Source: an uncultured Bacteroides sp. (GTDB lineage Bacteria > Bacteroidota > Bacteroidia > Bacteroidales > Bacteroidaceae). Taken from it: a DNA stretch of 52,223 bases. The stretch is from contig CAMTPA010000009.1 of the NCBI GenBank assembly GCA_947074275.1, positions 1 to 52,223 on the forward strand. The letters are read 5' to 3'. A program made the position numbers and the translations under genes. The notes below the pieces were generated by a model. That model was not told the DNA's origin and did no database searches. It saw nothing but the letters and a program-made list of their open reading frames with translations. Numbering within the stretch: the stretch's first letter is position 1; each line of letters starts with the position of its first letter. This document shows positions 43,023 to 52,177 of this stretch, piece by piece.

Positions 43023-43681
43023 TTTTCGTTGTTCGTGCGGTTGTTTTTTCGTGCTATCAAATATGAACTAAGACCTGAACAGAAGACAAGGATACCGATG
43101 CAACCCAATCCGAAGCTACCTGTCAACGCCCACAAGAAGATGAACAACCCTACGCCTACACACATATTCTTGATGCCTTTTGTGTCGGCTTCCACATTGG
43201 CTTTCAAGTTCTCCTTCAAAAACTCATCGGGAATGGGTTGCCCTGCTTCCAATGCCTTCTCTACTAAGCGATACCGCTCTCTTTTGTTGCGATAACGAAA
43301 GTAAAATACTAAAAAGATGACAAGAAGCGGAAAGGCAAAAACAACAGCAATGGCGAAGAAAGCTAATGTAACTCCTGCGGCTGCCGTAGAGCCGATGTTC
43401 TTGAAGAAATCGTTGTCGAAGTTGAAAGTGTCAATTCCCATCGAGTAATCCATTGCATTGTCTACAATGCTGTCGGAGATAACGGTGCTTTCTACCGTAA
43501 TGCCATCTTCGTCAGTGTCGGTATACGAGGGTACGTAAGTGGTACTAACTCCTTTTTGATTGATAACGGTGACGCTCTTTTTCCCTTTAGCACTGTCTGT
43601 AACAGTCACTGTTGCTTTTTGCGAAAATGCAATGTTGCAAGTGGCCAACAACAAAATGGCGGTGATTAAAATCTGTTTCAT
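43019..43681 (-). CDS. DUF6249-like membrane protein with signal peptide
   Basis: The 220-residue protein from ATG 43681 begins with a signal peptide (about 1-21). An ATG 21 codons earlier is rejected because it would precede the signal. An exported Thr/Val/Asp-rich domain follows (about 22-95). Transmembrane segments lie at about 100-128 and 175-210, with a charged cytosolic loop between them containing NKRERYRLVEKALEAGQPIP. This arrangement matches DUF6249 proteins, recalled from memory. It overlaps the ECF sigma start by 4 bp, so it probably senses or transmits envelope state. That role is inference. Confidence 0.7.
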   Translation of the reverse strand: MKQILITAILLLATCNIAFSQKATVTVTDSAKGKKSVTVINQKGVSTTYVPSYTDTDEDGITVESTVISDSIVDNAMDYSMGIDTFNFDNDFFKNIGSTAAAGVTLAFFAIAVVFAFPLLVIFLVFYFRYRNKRERYRLVEKALEAGQPIPDEFLKENLKANVEADTKGIKNMCVGVGLFIFLWALTGSFGLGCIGILVFCSGLSSYLIARKNNRTNNEK

Positions 43682-43831
43682 ATCTATACTGTTTTTATTT
43701 ATTCTTTGTCCATTAGACGTAGTTCGTGTTGACGAAAGTTGCAAAGAGAATGTTTTTTTTTGATATTTGCAGCAATATAGTTAATAAATTGTCTTTCCGC
43801 ATGGTGCGACAACTCATTTATACTTCAACAG

Positions 43832-45262
43832 ATGATGAAATTACCCGCTTCCTTTGTTCGCTACACCCAAGACCTATTGGGTGAAGATGCTTATCAAAAG
43901 TTGGTCGATGCTTTGAACGAAACTCCTCCCGTGAGCATTCGTTTGAATCCTAAAAAAAAGGTGCAATTCAAGCTTCAAACAGCCGATGTGCCTTGGACTA
44001 TCGAGGGTTTTTATCTGGATGAGCGTTTGACCTTCACGTTCGACCCCTTGTTTCATGCGGGCTGCTATTACGTGCAAGAGGCATCGTCTATGTTTGTAGA
44101 GCAAGCCTTGCGACAACATCTTGCGGACGAACCTGTGAAGATGCTCGACCTATGCGCAGCACCGGGAGGGAAGTCTACACACGCACGCACCACACTGCCT
44201 GCTGGTAGCCTGTTGGTATCCAATGAAGTGATGCGCAATCGTTCGCAGATACTTGACGAGAATCTCACCAAATGGGGTTATCCCGATGTGGTGGTGACCA
44301 ACAATGACCCAGCCGATTTCACCTCGTTATCCTCTTTCTTCGATGTGATATTGACCGATGTTCCCTGCTCTGGCGAGGGGATGTTTCGCAAAGACACAAT
44401 AGCTATCGACGAGTGGAGTGTGGATAATGTGGAGATTTGCTGGCAACGTCAGCGACGAATCATAACCGATATATGGAGCTGCTTGAAGCCCGGTGGAATT
44501 TTGATATATAGCACGTGTACCTACAATACATTAGAAAACGAAGAAAACGTGCGGTGGATGATAAAAGAGTTTGGAGCTGAAGTGCTACCCATAGATATCC
44601 GCTCCGAATGGAACATCACGGGCAATCTGCTTGCTGGAGCCGACTTTCCTGTATATCGCTTTCTGCCTTCACGCACCAAAGGTGAGGGTTTCTTCTTGGC
44701 GCTGGTGCGCAAACCACACGATGAAGAGGGTGATGAAGCAAAATGGCAAGAGAAGAAGAACCGTAAGAAAAAAGAAAATAAGCAGAAAAAAAACGCTTCG
44801 CCAGTTGGCAAAGAACATTTAGAGATAGCCCAAAAGTGGCTGAACGACTCGACTGAGTATGAGTTGCAAGTGACGGATACGCTTATCACCGCTGTGCCAC
44901 GTTGCTATGTCGAAGAGATAGAGAAGCTTCGCTCATCGCTTCGGGTGGTGCAAGCTGGCATTGGGTTGGGCGAGGTCAAAGGACGTGATCTCATTCCTCA
45001 CCATTCGTTGGCGATGAGTGTGCTTCGCAGCGAAGGGGCGTTCGCAACTCAAGACGTGAACTACGAACAGGCTATTGCCTACTTGCGCAAAGAGGCCATT
45101 GTGCTTCACGACTCCACTCCCAAAGGATATGTACTAATCACCTATAAGCAAACACCCTTGGGGTTTGTGAAGAATATCGGCAATCGTGCCAACAACCTTT
45201 ATCCCCAAGAATGGCGCATACGTAGTGGCTATTTGCCCGATGAGATAAAGATTGTAGAGTAA
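43832..45262 (+). CDS. RsmF/RsmB-type rRNA (cytosine-C5)-methyltransferase, NOL1/NOP2/Sun family
   Basis: The 476-residue enzyme carries the SAM-binding LDLCAAPGGKST (about 105-116), the first catalytic Cys at C179 in DVPCSGEGMFRKD and the second Cys at C229 in YSTCTYN. Both catalytic cysteines of m5C-RNA methyltransferases are therefore present. A Lys-rich low-complexity linker lies near 310-327. The C-terminal part resembles the PUA-like domain of RsmF (YebU). The 16S rRNA target is inferred from RsmF. A start one codon later (ATG 43835) is equally possible. Confidence 0.9.
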   Translation: MMKLPASFVRYTQDLLGEDAYQKLVDALNETPPVSIRLNPKKKVQFKLQTADVPWTIEGFYLDERLTFTFDPLFHAGCYYVQEASSMFVEQALRQHLADEPVKMLDLCAAPGGKSTHARTTLPAGSLLVSNEVMRNRSQILDENLTKWGYPDVVVTNNDPADFTSLSSFFDVILTDVPCSGEGMFRKDTIAIDEWSVDNVEICWQRQRRIITDIWSCLKPGGILIYSTCTYNTLENEENVRWMIKEFGAEVLPIDIRSEWNITGNLLAGADFPVYRFLPSRTKGEGFFLALVRKPHDEEGDEAKWQEKKNRKKKENKQKKNASPVGKEHLEIAQKWLNDSTEYELQVTDTLITAVPRCYVEEIEKLRSSLRVVQAGIGLGEVKGRDLIPHHSLAMSVLRSEGAFATQDVNYEQAIAYLRKEAIVLHDSTPKGYVLITYKQTPLGFVKNIGNRANNLYPQEWRIRSGYLPDEIKIVE

Positions 45263-45312
45263 GAACCGTCTTGTAGGTATGCTTGTAGGCTTTGTTGGCA
45301 AGGCATACAAAA

Positions 45313-45370
45313 AACTGTTCACAATTTGCAAGTCAACCCTTAATAAGTGACTTGCAAACTATGAACAGTT
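45313..45370 (-). terminator. Inverted repeat downstream of ftnA, probable terminator
   Basis: Arms AACTGTTCACAATTTGCAAG (45313-45332, extending to 45335) and 45348-45370 are complementary over 23 positions with two C-A mismatches. On the minus strand these become G-T pairs, and that strand has six T after the stem, so it can terminate ftnA. The arm shares ACTGTTCATAGTTTGC with the element at 13832. Confidence 0.75.
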
Positions 45371-45399
45371 GAGTTCTTATTTGTTAATAGCTGATTTTT

Positions 45400-45909
45400 C
45401 TATTCAGCAAGAGCCGATGTAAAAGTGCGGCTGCTCAAATCTTTATCCATCGAATAAAGTCCGTAACCGTTGTCGCCAATCAACTTCAATGCGTCAATAA
45501 TAGCAATCACATTTTCTTCCTCTTCTACCTGCTCGTCGATAAACCATTTCAGGAACGATTGTGCTGCAAAATCGTTTTCTTCGAGTGCTATCTTGTATAG
45601 CTTGTTGAAAGCTTCGGTCACTTTGCGCTCGTGCTCCAATGTGTCGGTATATACTTCGAGCGGAGTATCCCAAGAGGTTTTTACACCATCCACGGCCATT
45701 AGCTTGGGTGCGCCACCACGTGCAATGATGTAGTTGAACAGTTTTTGTGCGTGGTCTTGCTCTTCTTTAAATTGTACCTTCATCCAGTTGGCAAATCCGG
45801 GCAGACCTTTCACAGCAAAGTCGGCCGACATAGACAAATAGAAATAAGCTGAATAAAACTCAGCATTGACTTGGGCATTCAGTGCCTCTTCCAATTTCTT
45901 ACTAATCAT
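45400..45909 (-). CDS. ftnA: Ferritin
   Basis: The 169-residue iron-storage protein from ATG 45909 (MISKKLEEALNAQ) replaces a longer reading that would add 22 residues. Ferroxidase ligands are present: E17 in NAEFYSAYFYL, E50 and H53 in FKEEQDHAQKLF, plus E94 and the C-terminal acidic helix residues. It resembles E. coli FtnA over its full length. Cells use it to store iron and limit oxidative damage. A TAACTTTG box is upstream and a hairpin terminator downstream. Confidence 0.96.
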   Translation of the reverse strand: MISKKLEEALNAQVNAEFYSAYFYLSMSADFAVKGLPGFANWMKVQFKEEQDHAQKLFNYIIARGGAPKLMAVDGVKTSWDTPLEVYTDTLEHERKVTEAFNKLYKIALEENDFAAQSFLKWFIDEQVEEEENVIAIIDALKLIGDNGYGLYSMDKDLSSRTFTSALAE

Positions 45910-45972
45910 AATCGTTGTATTTTTTACTTGAATAATAAATAATTCAGTTTGCTTGTTGCAACTTGTTCTCAA

Positions 45973-45980
45973 CAAAGTTA
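45973..45980 (-). promoter_or_regulatory. -7 box for ftnA
   Basis: TAACTTTG on the minus strand lies 64 bp before the ATG. A weak ATTG (46000-45997) is 16 bp upstream of it. Confidence 0.5.
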
Positions 45981-46029
45981 AATAACAAATTTAGAATATC
46001 AATGTTTTCCTTCTGATATTTATTTGCAC

Positions 46030-47208
46030 TTACAGCTGAAATTTATAAATCTGAGCCATCAGCTTTTGGTATTGATTTTCGAGCTGCAAATAGTTTTGCT
46101 TGCTTTGGTAAATCACCGAAACCTCTACAAAATACTCTATCATACTGATTTGTCCACCCGTGAGAGCCTGTTTTAGCAAGCGAAGATCTTGTTGCGATTG
46201 AAAAGTTTGTTGATACTCGTTCATCGATGTGTATAGCGACTGAGCTTCACGGTAGTTTTGAAGCAGAGTAGACTCAATGCGAAGTGTAGCATTCTCTTGC
46301 AAGAAATCATTGTTAAGTAACTGTGCTTTGGCCACTTTTGTCTTATTGCGATTCTGAAAGATGGGGATGGATGCACCTACTACAAGGCCATTGTAGGTTG
46401 CGCCCGTTTCGGTATTCAGTCTATATCCCAACTCAAGTTTCGGAATCCATCCTTGCTTGTCTACCGATACTTGTTGGCGAAGCGCATTGCGTTGGTTCAT
46501 CAGCGATTGCAGGTTGGGGTCGGCGGCAATCACTTCTGTTTTTAGCATATCAAAATCGGTAGGCAAAACAATGGCTGAATAAGCGTCGGCATCAAACGAT
46601 AGAGGAATATTGCCATTCAATGCCACAAGTTCTTGCATTTTGTTTCGTAGAGCTGTTGCGTTGAGGCTCGCTTCTGTTTTCACATTCAGCAGCTCCAGAT
46701 TAATTTTGTTTGTTTCGAGTATGTTGGCATCCCCAGCCTGCAAACGTTGTTTGTAGAGTGTGGCAAGCTCGTTGGCATTGTGTAAACGCTCTGTGAGCAG
46801 AGCCAGTTCCTGTCTCAGCATAATAATGTCTAAACAAACTTCTTTGGCTTGCAGCAACACCTCTTGCCGATATGCCATAGCCTGTGCATCGTAAGCAGTC
46901 GACTTCATTTTGTTCAGTTTAGAGCGGCTGGCATAGAGTGTAGGAAAATCAAAACTTTGTGAAACAATCAATTCGCCAAGCTTATCCTTATTATCATCCG
47001 CACGCCATTGATGCGCATACGACACGGTGGGGTCGGGTAGATTGTTGTCGGTGCGAGCTTCCAACTTCTGTGCTTCGGTAAGTTGAGCGTTGGCTTGCAG
47101 CTCCTTGTTGTTTGCAGAGATAGACTGCAACACATCATCAATCGTGGTTTGTGCCTGTGCCGTTGCAAAAGCAACGAGCATCAGGCTATATAATGCAATT
47201 CTTTTCAT
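46030..47208 (-). CDS. TolC-family outer-membrane efflux protein (CzcC-like)
   Basis: The 392-residue protein has a signal peptide (about 1-20). Alternating long helices with a repeat pattern typical of outer-membrane efflux proteins follow. A short residue count and the placement after the RND gene match the CzcC/CusC-type factor. It forms the outer-membrane duct of the tripartite pump and lies 5 bp after the pump gene, last in the operon. Confidence 0.9.
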   Translation of the reverse strand: MKRIALYSLMLVAFATAQAQTTIDDVLQSISANNKELQANAQLTEAQKLEARTDNNLPDPTVSYAHQWRADDNKDKLGELIVSQSFDFPTLYASRSKLNKMKSTAYDAQAMAYRQEVLLQAKEVCLDIIMLRQELALLTERLHNANELATLYKQRLQAGDANILETNKINLELLNVKTEASLNATALRNKMQELVALNGNIPLSFDADAYSAIVLPTDFDMLKTEVIAADPNLQSLMNQRNALRQQVSVDKQGWIPKLELGYRLNTETGATYNGLVVGASIPIFQNRNKTKVAKAQLLNNDFLQENATLRIESTLLQNYREAQSLYTSMNEYQQTFQSQQDLRLLKQALTGGQISMIEYFVEVSVIYQSKQNYLQLENQYQKLMAQIYKFQL

Positions 47209-47213
47209 ATACG

Positions 47214-50200
47214 TTATTTATTCTCTTCATTGGTTACTAAATGGTGCGATTCTACACTCTTGTTTTTGCGATTCATCAATAGATATACAATCGGTATGAT
47301 GAAGCCATTGAGAAAAGTGGAGGTTAATAAACCACCTAAAATTACTTTGGCCATTGGACTTTGTATCTCGTTGCCCGGTTGGTCGCCTGCAATGGCCAAA
47401 GGAATCAATGCCAAAGCCGATGAAAGTGCTGTCATAATAATAGGGTTCAAACGATCGAGCGAACCGTGAATAACACTATCATACAGGTTCATCCCTTCTA
47501 CTCGTTGCAGATGGTTGTAGTGGCTAATCAATAGCATACCATTGCGTGTGGCGATGCCAAATAACGAAATGAATCCGATGATGGCAGGAATGCTAATTTC
47601 GCCCGTAGTGATGAGTAAAGCAAATACACCACCAATCAAGGCCAATGGCAGATTGAGCAGAATAACTCCCGACTCTTTTAGATTGCGAAACTCGTGATAG
47701 AGCAGCAAGAAGATGATGACGATACTCATCAATGAGGTGAGTAGCAAGGTGCGGCTTGCAGCTTGTTCACTTTCAAATTGTCCGCCATACTCAATGTGAT
47801 ACCCTTCGGGCAATTGAATCTTAGTATTGATAATCTCTTGAATATCATTCACCACACTGCGCAAATCGCGGTCGGATGTATTGGCAGAAATTACAATCTT
47901 TCGTTTTACGTTTTCGCGGCTGATGGTGTTGGGGCCTACCACTGAAGTAACATTTGCCACATAGTTCAACGGGACTTTTTTCCCATCGTTGGTGTCGATA
48001 GTGAGGTTGCGAATCTTTTCAACCTCATCACGTTGGCTATCTTTCACCTTCACTATTAGGTCGAAAGCTTTTCCTTTGTCGTACACCTGCGAAATCACCT
48101 CGCCAGCCAATGATACATTGACATACTCCGAAAATTCAGGAAGCGTAATGCCATATTTAGCAAGCATCTCACGTTTGGGTGAAATTTTTAGTTGCGGACG
48201 TTCCACTTGTTGTTCCACATTCAAATCGGCTATGCCAGGCACGCTTTCGATAGCCGCTTTTATCTCGTTTCCTAAATTGAACATTTGTGTCAGGTTGTCA
48301 CCAAACAACTTAATAGCAATGTTGGCTTTTGTTCCACTAAGCATTGCATCAATTCGATGACTGATAGGTTGCCCGATTTCAATGTTTACCCCAACCAAGG
48401 TACTCAACTTCTCTCTCACCTCGTTGGCTACCTCTGCACGGGTGCGTTTGTCCAGCACAAAAGGGGCTTCTATCTCGGAGGTGTTCACTCCCAATGCGTG
48501 TTCATCGAGTTCGGCACGTCCTGTTTTCCGAGCCACAGTTTGAATTTCAGGAACTGACAATAACAACAATTCGGCACGTTCGCCCAACTTATTGCTTTCT
48601 TCGAGCGAAATGCCAGGCAACGAAGATACATTGATTGTAAACGAACCTTCGTTGAACGGAGGTAGAAACGAGCGACCCAACGTAAAGAAACAAACAACTG
48701 CTACCACAAACAGAGCGATGGTACTACTCAATGTAACTGTTTTGTGACACAATACCCACGACAACATTCTGCCATAAACCTCTTTCATCTTGCGAGTGAT
48801 GAGCGGCTCTTTGCCTTCCTCTTCTTTTTTCTTTTTTTCTTTATTCAGTAGGTAAGAACAAAGCACGGGAGTCAGTGTAAGTGCTACTATGGTAGACGCA
48901 AACAAAGCTACAATAAATGCTACTCCAAGTGGTACCAACATACGTCCTTCCATCCCTGTAAGAAAGAAAAGAGGTATAAAGCTGGTGACGATAATAAGTG
49001 TAGAGTTTAAGATTGGCATACGCACCTCTTTGGAAGCTTTGAATACCACTTCTTTTACTGGCAACTGTTCACTTTTAGGGAGTAAGCGATTTTCGCGCAA
49101 GCGTTTGTACACGTTTTCTACATCCACAATGGCATCATCTACCAGCGAACCAATAGCAATTGCCATACCACCAAGGCTCATCGTGTTGATAGTCATTCCT
49201 AAAATATGTAGTGTGAGAATAGAAACTAAAATGGCGATAGGGAGTGTGACCAACGAAATAACAGTGGTGCGCACATTAGCAAGAAACAAAAACAACACGA
49301 TAACCACGAAGATACCGCCTTCGAATAACGATTTTTTTACATTGTCAATCGAGTTTTCGATGAAACGGCTTTGGCGGAAAATATCGGTGGATATGTTTAC
49401 GTCGGAAGGCAGACTTTTTTTTACCTCTGCAAGAGCTTCTTCGAGTTTGCCCGTTAACTCGATGGTGCTGGTGGCAGGTTGTTTAGTCACAGTAAGTAGT
49501 ATGGCGGGTTTTCCACGCTCGGAGGCAGTGCCCAGTTTTGGAGCTTTAGGACCAATCACCACGTCGGCAATGTCTTCGAGCAAAATAGGATAATCATTCA
49601 CGCTTTTCACCATTGCTTTGCCTATATCTTCAATTTGGTCGGTAGCCAGCACGCCACGCACAATGTATTCATTGCCATACTCGTAGAGCACCCCCCCATT
49701 GGCGTTGAGGTTCATACTGCGTGTTGCGGTCATTACTTCGTCGAGCGAGACCCCATAATGACGCATTCGTAGAGGATCTAACTGTATTTGATACTCTTTA
49801 ATATCCCCTCCCAACACAGCAACCTGAGCCACTCCGCCAGTAGATAGCAAACGAGGACGAATTGTCCAGTCGGCAATGGTGCGCAAATCAATCATTGAGG
49901 TAGAATCGGCCGTTACACCAATAATCATAACCTCGCCCAAAATAGACGATTGAGGACCTAATGTGGGGCTACCCGAATTGGGAGGAAGTGATTCATCAAC
50001 AACAGCCAACTTCTCACTCACTATCTGGCGTGCCAAATAGACATCCATTCCCCAATCGAACTCTACCCACACCACCGAAAAGCCGTTGGTAGACGACGAA
50101 CGAACCCGTCGCACACCCGTCGCACCGTTTACTGCAGTCTCAATGGGGAACGTAACCAACTGCTCCACCTCTTCGGCAGCCATACCGTTTGCTTCGGTCA

Positions 50201-50348
50201 TCACCACCACGGTAGGTGCATTTAAGTCGGGGAATACATCCACATCGGTGTTCATCGCTGTGTATGTGCCCACCACTATTAATATAACAGATGCTGCCAA
50301 AACCACGATGCGGTTGTGCAACGAAAATTGCAATATTTTATTCAACAT
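47214..50348 (-). CDS. Heavy-metal RND efflux pump, CzcA/CusA-like
   Basis: The 1044-residue inner-membrane protein has the RND layout of twelve transmembrane helices and two large periplasmic loops. The TM4 motif reads AIGSLVDDAIVDVENV (about residue 395-410), with adjacent acidic residues and the VEN typical of heavy-metal exporters. CzcA proteins carry DFG before the Asp and CusA carries methionine triads. Neither fits clearly, so the metal (Zn, Co, Cd, Ni, Cu or Ag) is left open. A basic linker KEKKKKEEEG near residue 505 is cytoplasmic. It sits between adaptor and TolC-like genes (16 and 5 bp gaps). Confidence 0.93.
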   Translation of the reverse strand: MLNKILQFSLHNRIVVLAASVILIVVGTYTAMNTDVDVFPDLNAPTVVVMTEANGMAAEEVEQLVTFPIETAVNGATGVRRVRSSSTNGFSVVWVEFDWGMDVYLARQIVSEKLAVVDESLPPNSGSPTLGPQSSILGEVMIIGVTADSTSMIDLRTIADWTIRPRLLSTGGVAQVAVLGGDIKEYQIQLDPLRMRHYGVSLDEVMTATRSMNLNANGGVLYEYGNEYIVRGVLATDQIEDIGKAMVKSVNDYPILLEDIADVVIGPKAPKLGTASERGKPAILLTVTKQPATSTIELTGKLEEALAEVKKSLPSDVNISTDIFRQSRFIENSIDNVKKSLFEGGIFVVIVLFLFLANVRTTVISLVTLPIAILVSILTLHILGMTINTMSLGGMAIAIGSLVDDAIVDVENVYKRLRENRLLPKSEQLPVKEVVFKASKEVRMPILNSTLIIVTSFIPLFFLTGMEGRMLVPLGVAFIVALFASTIVALTLTPVLCSYLLNKEKKKKEEEGKEPLITRKMKEVYGRMLSWVLCHKTVTLSSTIALFVVAVVCFFTLGRSFLPPFNEGSFTINVSSLPGISLEESNKLGERAELLLLSVPEIQTVARKTGRAELDEHALGVNTSEIEAPFVLDKRTRAEVANEVREKLSTLVGVNIEIGQPISHRIDAMLSGTKANIAIKLFGDNLTQMFNLGNEIKAAIESVPGIADLNVEQQVERPQLKISPKREMLAKYGITLPEFSEYVNVSLAGEVISQVYDKGKAFDLIVKVKDSQRDEVEKIRNLTIDTNDGKKVPLNYVANVTSVVGPNTISRENVKRKIVISANTSDRDLRSVVNDIQEIINTKIQLPEGYHIEYGGQFESEQAASRTLLLTSLMSIVIIFLLLYHEFRNLKESGVILLNLPLALIGGVFALLITTGEISIPAIIGFISLFGIATRNGMLLISHYNHLQRVEGMNLYDSVIHGSLDRLNPIIMTALSSALALIPLAIAGDQPGNEIQSPMAKVILGGLLTSTFLNGFIIPIVYLLMNRKNKSVESHHLVTNEENK

Positions 50349-50364
50349 ACCTTTGCCTCCTCTT

Positions 50365-51579
50365 TTAATGTTCGTGACCGTGAGGAATTGCAGAAGAAAC
50401 TGAAGCCAACCGTATCTGATAAGCTCCTTTAGTGACTACGGCATCACCTGGCTTTACTCCCGAAAGTACTTGAATGTCTACACCATTGTCGACACCCAAA
50501 GTCACTTCTTGACGTTTGTATCCCTCTTCGTCCAATTGCAGATATACAAAGTGTAGCCCTTGCTCTTCGGTAAAGGCGGCACGAGGCAATGCAATCACAT
50601 TGGTCATAGGAGTAGATAGCAAGTAAATTTCCACAAACGAACCAGGCACTATGTCACCTTTATTGTCGAATTCGAAGATTACAGGCACATAGAATGAATT
50701 GGCTTCGGCAGTCTTGCCAGTAGAAAGCAATTTGCCACCCAAAGCACTCAATTCATACACCCGGTTGTCATAGGGTGTTTGAAAGTTGGCTGACTGAATC
50801 GTAGTCAATGCAGGATAGTATTTTTCCGAAACATCGGCACGGAGAAACAATTTGCGATTTTGAGTGACACTAACCAAGGGTTGTCCCACTGTTACGTAGT
50901 CACCTTCACTCACCAATGTGTTTTTTACATATCCGCTGATAGGGGCTTTGATAGCAACACCGTTTCCTGTGCTGCCACTTGCCAAAGCTTCGTAGCTAAT
51001 ACGAGCATTCTCAAAATTTTGTTTGGCTTGTGCAAACTCTCTTTCCGAAACAATTTGGTTGACAACGAGTGCGGCCATACGGTCGTACTCTTTTTTTGCT
51101 ATGTCGTAAGCGATGCGAGCACGTTGCACAGGATCACCATCGGCGATGTTGCTCGATGATATGGTGATGAGCGAAGTGCCTTTACTCACACTTTTGCCCT
51201 GTGTTATAAGACCGTTGAAACTTACAATACCAGCTACGGTTGCCACAGCCACAGATTCGTCTCCTTGTGCCACCAACACCTGACCACTGGTTTTTATCAC
51301 CTGTCTGAATGTGGTGGGTTGTATGGTGTTTACCTCTACTCCAGCCGCTTTAGCTTGTTCGGTTGTCATTATAATCTCGTCAGCGTGGCTCTCATCGGGT
51401 TCTTTTGTATCGCTATTGCACGATTCGCCATCTTGATGGTTGTGACCATCATTTTCAGAGTGCTTTTCACCCGCTACGTGGCTGTGATTATCGGTATTAT
51501 GGCTATGTCCATTGTGAGAACGGTTGCAAGAGCTAAAAGCGAAAACAGCCAATAGTCCTAAAAAGATATATTTTTTCAT
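50365..51579 (-). CDS. Periplasmic adaptor of heavy-metal RND pump, His-rich N-terminus
   Basis: The 404-residue membrane-fusion protein is a lipoprotein (FLGLLAVFAFSSC, Cys18). Residues 19-68 are extremely rich in His, Asp, Glu, Ser and Asn (for example HNGHSHNTDNHSH) and probably bind metal. The adaptor domains follow: a lipoyl/barrel-sandwich part, an alpha-helical hairpin (about 155-205), and beta-barrel and membrane-proximal parts. The protein ends in HGHEH. It is the first gene of the pump operon and resembles CusB/CzcB. The His tail is consistent with divalent metals, but this is inference. Confidence 0.92.
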   Translation of the reverse strand: MKKYIFLGLLAVFAFSSCNRSHNGHSHNTDNHSHVAGEKHSENDGHNHQDGESCNSDTKEPDESHADEIIMTTEQAKAAGVEVNTIQPTTFRQVIKTSGQVLVAQGDESVAVATVAGIVSFNGLITQGKSVSKGTSLITISSSNIADGDPVQRARIAYDIAKKEYDRMAALVVNQIVSEREFAQAKQNFENARISYEALASGSTGNGVAIKAPISGYVKNTLVSEGDYVTVGQPLVSVTQNRKLFLRADVSEKYYPALTTIQSANFQTPYDNRVYELSALGGKLLSTGKTAEANSFYVPVIFEFDNKGDIVPGSFVEIYLLSTPMTNVIALPRAAFTEEQGLHFVYLQLDEEGYKRQEVTLGVDNGVDIQVLSGVKPGDAVVTKGAYQIRLASVSSAIPHGHEH

Positions 51580-51726
51580 AACTGTAAAATTGCTATGCGT
51601 TTATAATAATTTTATAGATTTGTTTTTATACAACGTATGTATGCGATGTTTGGTTGTATGTATCTTTAAAAGGGATTTTTTAGATACAAACAATCATAAG
51701 CAGATTTCTATATGTGCGTGATATAG

Positions 51727-52137
51727 TTACAATGTATGAGGAGGCCCACGTAGGGCAAAGGCACTTGTGATATTGGTGCCGTGAAGCGATTCTATGTAAT
51801 GATGGCAATATGCCAACCCTTGTTTTTGCGGACTGAGCAGGCGTCTGATTGCATAATCATCGAAAAGAATAGCAATAAAGAAGTGGTGAGGTGCCTGACT
51901 ACACTCCATTGAAGCAGCGTGCGATTTGAATCGTGCTTTGCAGGTAGTGTCATTACAGCAAGAATCGTCATCCGAATGTGACTCTTGATGATTTTTAGAA
52001 CACGGTGTGTCGCTATCGTCGATATTATAACTCAGATGTATAAGGCCACCGTCGTGATGATGAGGAATAAGAGGAACTATAAGCAACACGATAGTTGCCC
52101 ACATCATAAGTAGTAATATGAATCGGTTATTCTTCAT
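51727..52137 (-). CDS. Small His/Cys-rich exported or membrane-anchored protein upstream of the metal pump
   Basis: The 136-residue protein starts with an N-terminal hydrophobic segment (about 6-24) and then PHHHDGG. Further His and Cys residues follow (PCSKNHQESHSDDDSCCND, CSQAPHH, YCHHY). The pattern suggests periplasmic metal binding. It resembles the DUF6769 proteins that sit beside metal pumps in Bacteroides; that name is from memory and tentative. It is on the same strand as the pump operon, 147 bp upstream of the adaptor, so it may be co-regulated. The coding sequence ends well before the adapter. Confidence 0.7.
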   Translation of the reverse strand: MKNNRFILLLMMWATIVLLIVPLIPHHHDGGLIHLSYNIDDSDTPCSKNHQESHSDDDSCCNDTTCKARFKSHAASMECSQAPHHFFIAILFDDYAIRRLLSPQKQGLAYCHHYIESLHGTNITSAFALRGPPHTL

Positions 52138-52177
52138 TTCGTGGTAAAAATAATGGTTTTATTTTGCAATCAGGTTG

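Noticed and set aside
45263..45312. Possible fourth dyad array after the RsmF-type gene (CTTGTAGG repeats)
   Set aside because: It contains only a 12-bp partial repeat and an imperfect inverted repeat, without the 22-23-bp period.
48889..49593. 234-codon ORF antisense to the RND pump
   Set aside because: The opposite strand encodes conserved pump sequence, and the antisense product is rich in Ser, Thr and Ile with no family pattern.
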